A stretch of 38,225 bases of DNA from Prevotella sp. UBA4339 (lineage in GTDB: Bacteria; Bacteroidota; Bacteroidia; Bacteroidales; Bacteroidaceae): assembly GCA_002393725.1 (NCBI GenBank), contig DGTJ01000001.1, forward strand, positions 1-38,225. The letters are read 5' to 3'. The stretch's first letter is position 1. Each line of letters starts with the position of its first letter. The translations under genes and the position numbers were made by a program. This document shows, piece by piece, positions 32,498-38,225 of this stretch. Below the pieces are notes generated by a model. It searched no databases. It saw nothing but the letters and a program-made list of their open reading frames with translations, and had not been told where the DNA came from.

Positions 32498-34270
32498 ATG
32501 AGTATAAGTCAACGACTGTCCGACCTTCGCGAAGTGATGCAGCGCGAGCACCTTGAGGCATTTATTTTCCCCAGTACCGACCCTCATCAGGGTGAGTATG
32601 TCCCTGACCATTGGAAGGGGCGTGAGTTTATCTCCGGCTTCAGCGGCTCTGCCGGTACGGCGGTAGTGACTATGACCTCTGCCGCCCTGTGGACCGACTC
32701 CCGCTATTTCATTGCCGCCGAGGAGCAGCTAAAGGGTACAGAGTATCAGCTTATGAAACTTAAGGTTGAGGGCACACCCACCATCGCCGAATGGCTTGGC
32801 AGGGAGTGCAGTCCCGGGGCAGAGGTGGCTATCGACGGAGAGTGCAGCTCTGCCGGCAGCGTGAAGGAGCTGATTGCTGACCTGCGCAGGCAGGGAGGCA
32901 TGACGCTGCGCACTAATCTCGATCCTTTAAAACTGATATGGCACGACCGTCCGCCTGTACCAGAGAATCCTGTGGAGATCTATCCTCTGGAGTATGCCGG
33001 GGAGAGTGCCCACGATAAGATTGCCCGCATCCGCAAGGCTCTGCGCGACTGTCATGCCGACGGGATGCTGATGGCGGCACTCGACGACATCGCCTGGACA
33101 CTGAATCTCCGAGGCTCGGATGTGCATTGCAATCCTGTCTTCGTCAGCTATCTTGTTATCTCCTCAAGCGACGTCACCTTATACATAAATAAGGCTAAGC
33201 TGAGTCCTGCGGTGCAGGCTTATCTGAAGGCAGAGGGGGTAGCGGTAGCTCCCTACGAGGATGTGCGGCGAGGACTGAAGGACTACTTTGAGTATAATAT
33301 ACTGCTCGACCCTGATGAGGTGAATTATACCCTCTATAGTTGCGTTGAGCGTGAGAAGATAGAGGCGGAGTCGCCTGTAAAGCGGATGAAGACAGTCAAG
33401 AACCCCACGGAGATATCGGGTTTTAGGTCTGCGATGCTGAAAGACGGCATCGCAATGGTAAAGTTCCTCTATTGGCTGTCTGCTCAGTCCGACTATTCCG
33501 GACTGACTGAGATGTCGGTCTCTGACAAGCTTGAGGGCTTGCGTGCCGAACAGCCGCTATATCGTGACATCTCCTTCGACACCATTGCCGGATACGGTGA
33601 GCACGGGGCGATAGTGCATTATGAGGCTACTCCTGCTACGGATATGCCGTTGAGGCCTGAGGGGCTGTTGCTGCTCGATAGTGGGGCGCAGTATCTCGAC
33701 GGCACCACGGATATCACCCGCACCATAGCCCTCGGTCCAGTGTCCGACGAGATGAAGCGTGTATATACGCTCGTCCTTAAGGGGCATATCCAGATAGAAC
33801 TGTGCAAGTTCCCTTCCGGCTCCAGCGGCACTCAGCTGGACATCCTCGCCCGTAAGGACATGTGGCGCCAGGGGCTCAACTACCTTCACGGCACGGGGCA
33901 TGGGGTAGGGTCATATCTTAATGTCCATGAGGGGCCTCATCAGTTGCGTATGGAGTGGAAACCCGCACCTCTCGTGGAAGGGATGACGATAACCGACGAG
34001 CCAGGTGTCTATCTTCCCGGCAAGTTCGGTGTGCGTATCGAGAATACTTTGCTTATTACTCCCTACAAGGAGACTGAGTTTGGCCGTTTCCTGCAGTTTG
34101 AGTCTCTTACCCTTTGCCCTATCGACAAGAGTCCGATAGTGAGTGAGATGCTGCTTCCTGAGGAGGTCGAGTGGCTCAATGCCTATCATCAGAGGGTGTT
34201 TGACACCCTTGCCCCCCATCTCGATGCGGCAGAGGCGGCGTGGCTTCAGGAGGCCTGCTCTGCTGTTTGA
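32498..34270 (+). CDS. Xaa-Pro aminopeptidase (aminopeptidase P, M24B)
   Basis: 590 residues from ATG 32498 (a TTG 18 bases earlier is possible but unneeded). Order: two creatinase-type N-terminal domains (opening MSISQRLSDLREVMQ, with FPSTDPHQGEYVPDHW) and a C-terminal pita-bread metallopeptidase with all five metal ligands in context: DSGAQYLDGTTDITRT (two aspartates), HGTGHGVGSYLNVHEGPH, TDEPGVYLPGKFGVRIENTL. The enzyme removes an N-terminal residue before proline in the cytosol. The length fits the longer eukaryote-like type common in Bacteroidales. Single gene; a repeat-rich gap follows. Confidence 0.93.
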   Translation: MSISQRLSDLREVMQREHLEAFIFPSTDPHQGEYVPDHWKGREFISGFSGSAGTAVVTMTSAALWTDSRYFIAAEEQLKGTEYQLMKLKVEGTPTIAEWLGRECSPGAEVAIDGECSSAGSVKELIADLRRQGGMTLRTNLDPLKLIWHDRPPVPENPVEIYPLEYAGESAHDKIARIRKALRDCHADGMLMAALDDIAWTLNLRGSDVHCNPVFVSYLVISSSDVTLYINKAKLSPAVQAYLKAEGVAVAPYEDVRRGLKDYFEYNILLDPDEVNYTLYSCVEREKIEAESPVKRMKTVKNPTEISGFRSAMLKDGIAMVKFLYWLSAQSDYSGLTEMSVSDKLEGLRAEQPLYRDISFDTIAGYGEHGAIVHYEATPATDMPLRPEGLLLLDSGAQYLDGTTDITRTIALGPVSDEMKRVYTLVLKGHIQIELCKFPSGSSGTQLDILARKDMWRQGLNYLHGTGHGVGSYLNVHEGPHQLRMEWKPAPLVEGMTITDEPGVYLPGKFGVRIENTLLITPYKETEFGRFLQFESLTLCPIDKSPIVSEMLLPEEVEWLNAYHQRVFDTLAPHLDAAEAAWLQEACSAV

Positions 34271-34300
34271 GGAAGAGCCTCTTGTAAGTATTTATCAGCA

Positions 34301-34336
34301 GGTGGCACTTATTTTCCGATAGGTGCCACTTATTTG
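34301..34336 (+). repeat. GGTGGCACTTATTT direct/inverted pair
   Basis: GTGGCAC 34302-34308 and GTGCCAC 34323-34329 form an inverted repeat, while the surrounding bases (AGGTG[G/C]CACTTATTT) also form a direct repeat. It lies 31 bases past the aminopeptidase stop and may serve as its terminator, though the T-run is poor. Confidence 0.4.
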
Positions 34337-34392
34337 TGAATAAGAGCCAAGTATTGAGGCTACTTGTTTTGGGGAAAAACAAAGGAATATAA

Positions 34393-34585
34393 CGACAAAA
34401 CGACAAACGACAAAACGACAAATTGATTTTTGAAAATGCACTTTTTAGACGACAGACAAATTTATATATTATATAATAATTATAATTATTATATAATATA
34501 TAATATTATTATTACCATATTCTGTCGTTTTTCATTTTATATTTTGTCGTTTTGTCGTTTTGTCGTTTGTCGTTTGTCGTTTGTC
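34393..34585. repeat. Inverted CGACAAA arrays around a 42-bp AT palindrome
   Basis: Left array: four units CGACAAA(A) at 34393-34422. Right array: six units in opposite orientation, (T)TTTGTCG, at 34542-34585. Between them ACGACAGA 34449-34456 pairs with TCTGTCGT 34521-34528, and in the middle 34462-34503 is a perfect 42-bp palindrome made only of A and T (every base checked pairs). The whole could fold into one long hairpin or extrude a cruciform. No gene fits here. Function is unknown; possibilities are a repeat-family element, a protein-binding site or a replication-related site. Confidence 0.75.
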
Positions 34586-34817
34586 AATGAACTCCAGACG
34601 CTGAGTCACCAGCCTGTTTCAATGACTCATTGTCGGGTCAAAGGTGCACGGAATATGCGAGATTGCAAAACTTTTGAGCTGATTCGCCCCGTCGGAGGTA
34701 TCTGGGTGTGTGGGCTTGTGCTACTGGGTGAATGGCAGACAGTGACATTTTTACGACGCAAATAAGGCTGTTATGCCGTGGGCAAAAGGGTAACGTTAAC
34801 GATAACGTAAAAAATAT
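34586..34817. other. Gene-free stretch
   Basis: The rest of the gap between the aminopeptidase gene and the permease gene shows no convincing gene. Near 34790-34808 the base run has a TAACG motif three times (AACGTTAACGATAACG), which could be a small operator; this is only a visual impression. Confidence 0.35.
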
Positions 34818-34849
34818 AAGGTGAAATGTTCTGCGTTTCACCTTTTTTT
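34818..34849 (+). terminator. Terminator-like hairpin before the hexuronate cluster
   Basis: Stem AAGGTGAAA 34818-34826 with TTTCACCTT 34836-34844, 9-base loop, then a run of T. It stops plus-strand read-through from the left just before the promoter at 34852. Confidence 0.7.
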
Positions 34850-34851
34850 AT

Positions 34852-34859
34852 TAACTTTG
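34852..34859 (+). promoter_or_regulatory. Promoter -7 element (TAACTTTG) of the hexuronate cluster
   Basis: TAACTTTG, 69 bases before the ATG at 34928, directly after the terminator. No regulator gene is adjacent within the window. Confidence 0.55.
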
Positions 34860-34927
34860 CAGCACAAATTATGAAGGTCTTTACAGATTAACTCTGAAAC
34901 AAACAAAAATATCGATATTAAAAACAA

Positions 34928-36298
34928 ATGGAACAAGTATTCAGTTACATTATCAGTCTTGGGGCATCGGTGATGATGCCAATCCTATTTACCATTATTG
35001 GCCTGTGTATAGGCATGAAGTTTGGAAAGTCCTTAAAATCAGGTCTGTACGTTGGCGTGGGTTTCGTGGGACTCGGTATCGTTACAGCACTGCTGACAAG
35101 TAATTTCGGCAGTCCGCTGAGTGAGATCTCACGTCTCTACAACCTCCAGCTTGGAGTGTTCGACATGGGGTGGCCTGCAGCTGCGGCAGTGGCATATAAC
35201 ACTGCTGTGGGAGCACTGATTATACCCATCTGCCTTGGTGTGAACTTCCTGATGCTCATCACGAAATGCACACGTACAGTGAATATCGACTTGTGGAACT
35301 ACTGGCACTTCGCATTTATCGGTGCTGTGGCCTACTTCGTTATGGACCAGTCGCTGGCATGGGGCTATTTCGCAGCTATCGTATGCTACATTATTACATT
35401 GGTAATGGCAGACCTGACAGCATCGAAGTTCCAGGGATACTACGACGACATGGACGGTATCTCTATCCCGCAGCCGTTCTGCCAGAGCTTTACAGCCTTT
35501 GCCATCGGTATCAACTGGCTGCTCGACAGAATCCCGGGATTCTCCAAGCTCGACATCGATGCCGACGGTCTGAAGAAGAAGTTCGGTGTGCTCGGTGAGC
35601 CTATCGTTCTGGGTGTCATCGTTGGTGCTCTGATAGGTGCCGTGGCTCAGCTGGACATCAAGAAGGTGCTCTTCCTGGGTGTTACCATGGGTGCCGTGAT
35701 GGAGCTCATCCCACGTATCACCAAGCTGTTCATCGACGGTCTGAAACCTATAGCAGAGAAGACGCAGGAGGTGGTTCAGAAGAAGTGGGCTGGCAAGAAA
35801 GTCTATATCGGCATGTCACCGGCACTGGTGATAGGTCATCCTACCACTCTTGTGGCATCGCTGATACTTATACCGCTGGCACTGCTGATGGCTGTGGCAC
35901 TGCCCGGCAACGAGTTCCTCCCGCTGGCATCACTTGCCGGTATGTTCTATGTGTTCGTGATGGTTCTGCCTTATACGAAGGGTAACGTGGTTAAGACTCT
36001 TATAATAGGTATCGTAACCGTAGGTATCGGTCTGTGGTTTGTTACCGATATGGCTCCGGCATTCACCCAGGCAGCCCAGACGGTGTATGAGCAGACACAG
36101 GACCCGGCAGCAAAAATTCCTGAGGGATTCCAGGCCGGTGCCCTCGATTTCGCCAGCTCCCTCTTCGGCTGGGTGATCTTCAAATGTGTGAATAACCTGG
36201 CCTATGTAGGTGCGGGAATCCTGACCGTGATAACCATCTGCATGGTGGTGTGGAACCGCAGATGCATCGTTGCCGACGAGAAGGCTTCAAAAGAATAA
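34928..36298 (+). CDS. PTS galactitol-type IIC permease (orphan)
   Basis: 456 residues with about ten to twelve membrane helices. The opening FSYIISLGASVMMPILFTIIGLCIGM and later GVFDMGWPAAAAVAYNTAVGA and YIGMSPALVIGHPTTLVASL are those of the galactitol/EIIC-GAT family. In a normal phosphotransferase system IIC works with IIA and IIB proteins plus EI and HPr, none of which is visible here, and such systems are generally rare in Bacteroidota. The gene is followed by an isomerase and an ExuT-like transporter for uronates, so it may move a uronate by a non-PTS way. The 3' end lies 25 bases from kduI. Confidence 0.8.
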   Translation: MEQVFSYIISLGASVMMPILFTIIGLCIGMKFGKSLKSGLYVGVGFVGLGIVTALLTSNFGSPLSEISRLYNLQLGVFDMGWPAAAAVAYNTAVGALIIPICLGVNFLMLITKCTRTVNIDLWNYWHFAFIGAVAYFVMDQSLAWGYFAAIVCYIITLVMADLTASKFQGYYDDMDGISIPQPFCQSFTAFAIGINWLLDRIPGFSKLDIDADGLKKKFGVLGEPIVLGVIVGALIGAVAQLDIKKVLFLGVTMGAVMELIPRITKLFIDGLKPIAEKTQEVVQKKWAGKKVYIGMSPALVIGHPTTLVASLILIPLALLMAVALPGNEFLPLASLAGMFYVFVMVLPYTKGNVVKTLIIGIVTVGIGLWFVTDMAPAFTQAAQTVYEQTQDPAAKIPEGFQAGALDFASSLFGWVIFKCVNNLAYVGAGILTVITICMVVWNRRCIVADEKASKE

Positions 36299-36323
36299 CA
36301 TATTTAAAAAAATAGTAATAAAA

Positions 36324-37310
36324 ATGAAGAAATCAATTTTGACTTTAATGCTTATGGCAAGTTTTACGAGTGGCTTCGGCCAGCAGAACGTTAGTTTCCA
36401 GAAGGCATGTCATCCAGATGACGTGAAGCACTATGACACGCAGACACTGCGTGAGCGCTTCGTGATGGAGAAGGTGATGGCTGCCGATGAGATCAACCTT
36501 ACCTATTCAATGTACGACCGTTTCATCTTTGGCGGTGCTGTTCCTGTAACCAAGGACTTGAAGCTCGAGACATTCCCCGAGTTGCGTGCCGACTACTTCA
36601 TGCGCAATCGTGAGCTGGGTATCATCAACACAGGCGGCGACGGCGTGGTAATCGTTGACGGACAGGAGTATCCTCTCGGATATAGCGAGGCCCTCTACGT
36701 TGGTCGCGGCTGGCTTGGCAAGGATAAGAAGGGTGCTGACATCGACTCTAACAAGGAGGTAGTGTTCCGCTCAAAGGATCCTAAGAATCCTGCTAAGTTC
36801 TATCTGAACTCCGCCACAGCTCACCATCACTACAAGACACAGTGGGTGACGCTCGACGGACGTAAGAACGGCAAGGTGCAGAGCCTGAAGGCTGTCATCA
36901 TCGGTACAAAGGAGAAGCCTCTTGGCACAAAGGCAGAGAGCAACCTGCGCACTATCAACCAGCTGATCGTGAACACAGCCCTTGAGGAAGGTCCTTGCCA
37001 GCTGCAGATGGGACTTACTCAGCTGCAGGAGGGAAGTGTATGGAACACCATGCCCCCTCACACCCACGGACGTCGTATCGAGGCATACTATTATTTTAAT
37101 GTGCCTGAGACACAGACAGTATGCCACGTGATGGGCGAGCCTCAGGAGAGCAGGGTGGTATGGCTGCACAACGAGCAGGCAATCATGTCACCTGAGTGGA
37201 GCATCCACTGTGCTTCTGCCACATATTACTATACATTCATCTGGGGTATGGCAGGTGAGAACCTGAACTACAATGACAAGGACAATATCCCTGTCATCGA
37301 CCTCAAGTGA
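36324..37310 (+). CDS. kduI: 5-keto-4-deoxyuronate isomerase with signal peptide
   Basis: 328 residues from ATG 36324. KduI interconverts 5-keto-4-deoxyuronate and 3-deoxy-D-glycero-2,5-hexodiulosonate in pectin and uronate breakdown. Matches: TLRERFVMEKVMAADEINL, FIFGGAVPV, RELGIINTGGDG, EALYVGRG, LQMGLTQLQEGSVWNTMPPH. Zinc ligands are H246, H248, E253 and H295, with the spacing (+2, +7, +49) of the E. coli enzyme. Oddly, the protein starts with an export signal (MKKSILTLMLMASFTSGFGQ), while E. coli KduI is cytosolic. There is also an insertion near residues 148-166 (GWLGKDKKGADID). Genes before and after fit uronate uptake. Confidence 0.88.
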   Translation: MKKSILTLMLMASFTSGFGQQNVSFQKACHPDDVKHYDTQTLRERFVMEKVMAADEINLTYSMYDRFIFGGAVPVTKDLKLETFPELRADYFMRNRELGIINTGGDGVVIVDGQEYPLGYSEALYVGRGWLGKDKKGADIDSNKEVVFRSKDPKNPAKFYLNSATAHHHYKTQWVTLDGRKNGKVQSLKAVIIGTKEKPLGTKAESNLRTINQLIVNTALEEGPCQLQMGLTQLQEGSVWNTMPPHTHGRRIEAYYYFNVPETQTVCHVMGEPQESRVVWLHNEQAIMSPEWSIHCASATYYYTFIWGMAGENLNYNDKDNIPVIDLK

Positions 37311-37351
37311 TGATGATTACTAATCTCTAAATCCTAATTTCTGATTTGATT

Positions 37352-38225
37352 ATGACTCCCGTACAAACATCAAAGATGTCCAACTTCCGCTGGGTCATCT
37401 GTGCGCTGCTTTTCCTGGCAACCACAATCAACTATATGGACCGTCAGGTCCTGTCGCTAACATGGAAGGACTTTATCGCCCCAGAGTTCCACTGGACAGA
37501 TGGCGACTATGGAACGATCACAGGACTCTTCTCACTCTTCTATGCCATCGCTAACCTCTTTGCAGGTAAGTTCATCGACTGGATGGGTACGAAGAAGGGC
37601 TATCTTATCGCTATCTTCGTATGGTCACTCGGTGCCGTGCTTCATGCCGGATGCGGCTGGGTAGCAATGACTATCGAGGGATATGACTCTATCGCTGCAC
37701 TGCGTGCCGTAGAAGCCGGGTCGGATGCCGCTGTGGCTATAGCTACGATATCAGTATGGCTCTTCCTGAGCTGCCGCCTGATACTCGCTGTCGGTGAGGC
37801 AGGCAACTTCCCTGCTGCCATCAAGGCTACTGCAGAGTACTTCCCGAAGAAAGACCGTGCCTTCTCTACATCAATCTTCAACAGTGGTGCCTCGGTGGGC
37901 GCCCTCGCTGCTCCTGCAACGATTCCTCTGCTGGCTCGTGCATGGGGATGGGAGATGGCATTTATCATCATCGGTGCCCTCGGATTCATCTGGATGGGAC
38001 TGTGGATGTGGCTCTACGAGAAGCCTCGCCAGAACAAGCGCGTGAATCAGGCTGAGCTGAACTATATCGAACAGGACAGCGACCTGGCAGACGTGCAGAA
38101 CCGAAATGAGGTGAAGGAGGAGAAGACCATCCCGTTCTTCGACTGCTTCAAGTACAAGCAGACATGGTCATTCCTGGTAGGTAAGTTCATGACCGACGGT
38201 GTCTGGTGGTTCTTCCTCTTCTGGG
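37352..38225 (+). CDS. ExuT-like hexuronate MFS transporter (partial, cut by window end)
   Basis: 291 codons to the window end, no stop. After the start (MTPVQTSKMSNFRWVIC) the signature INYMDRQVLSLTWKDFI of the anion:cation symporter group (ExuT, hexuronate transporters) follows. Six or more membrane helices are seen, with GKFIDWMGTKKGYL in the first inner loop and AVGEAGNFPAAIKATAEYFP in the fourth to fifth helix region. The gene follows kduI by 41 bases and probably takes up glucuronate/galacturonate or unsaturated uronates. The insert between helix 3 and 4 (EGYDSIAALRAVEAGSD) is longer than usual. Confidence 0.85.
   Translation, partial: MTPVQTSKMSNFRWVICALLFLATTINYMDRQVLSLTWKDFIAPEFHWTDGDYGTITGLFSLFYAIANLFAGKFIDWMGTKKGYLIAIFVWSLGAVLHAGCGWVAMTIEGYDSIAALRAVEAGSDAAVAIATISVWLFLSCRLILAVGEAGNFPAAIKATAEYFPKKDRAFSTSIFNSGASVGALAAPATIPLLARAWGWEMAFIIIGALGFIWMGLWMWLYEKPRQNKRVNQAELNYIEQDSDLADVQNRNEVKEEKTIPFFDCFKYKQTWSFLVGKFMTDGVWWFFLFW

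Noticed and set aside
34393..34585. Chromosomal origin of replication
   Set aside because: No dnaA or other origin-linked gene and no recognisable DnaA-box series were seen; only the AT-richness fits.
34430..34765. 111-codon ORF over the AT palindrome
   Set aside because: The translation is low-complexity sequence dictated by the palindrome and TGTCGTTT repeats; no protein character.

Overview
The window looks like a chromosomal segment of a Bacteroidales bacterium, most probably Prevotella or a close relative. Three things point there. Promoters follow the Bacteroidota pattern (TTG, about 19-23 bases, then TAnnTTTG) in front of most transcription units. There is a complete type IX secretion core operon (porP-gldK-gldL-gldM-gldN). 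Many products are typical of the order, such as an OmpP1/FadL porin, a periplasmic-type 7TM-HD protein and a DUF6078-like protein. No tRNA, rRNA or CRISPR array was seen.

Left part (1-7283) is an accessory, decaying region. It is AT-richer and holds two diverged copies of a structured RNA-like element (about 99-278 and 5424-5655). Fragments of an AlbA_2/Schlafen-type gene lie beside them: the N-terminal part after copy 1 and the C-terminal winged-helix part after copy 2. Between the copies lie a secreted DUF4468-like protein with a long folded 5' leader, a gene broken by one in-frame stop, a small ORF, and an intact 580-residue protein with a HEPN RNase motif (R-x4-H). To the right come a DUF6078-like gene and a 730-base gene-free stretch (6550-7283) with tandem hairpins and a possible minus-strand transcript.

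Middle part (7284-21391) begins with a FucI-like protein. It is followed by a minus-strand operon (acyl-ACP thioesterase, polysaccharide deacetylase, membrane glycosyltransferase, LUD protein). Then, on the plus strand, come a secreted thioredoxin, the type IX secretion operon, an outer-membrane beta-barrel and priA.

Right part (21386-34270) is housekeeping and envelope: an OmpP1/FadL porin, a PgpH-like HD phosphohydrolase, gltX-waaA-metallophosphoesterase, an SBF transporter, a gamma carbonic anhydrase, a lipoprotein, malate dehydrogenase and Xaa-Pro aminopeptidase. A 657-base gap (34271-34927) carries inverted CGACAAA arrays around a 42-bp perfect AT palindrome. The last cluster (34928-end) is for hexuronate/pectin sugars: an orphan PTS-type IIC permease, a KduI isomerase with a signal peptide, and an ExuT-like transporter cut by the window end.

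The best candidates for something undescribed are the paired RNA-like elements around the HEPN gene, the switch-like leader at 2081-2210, the CGACAAA/AT-palindrome structure, and the exported KduI beside an orphan IIC. All functions are inferred by reading the sequence; no database search was possible.
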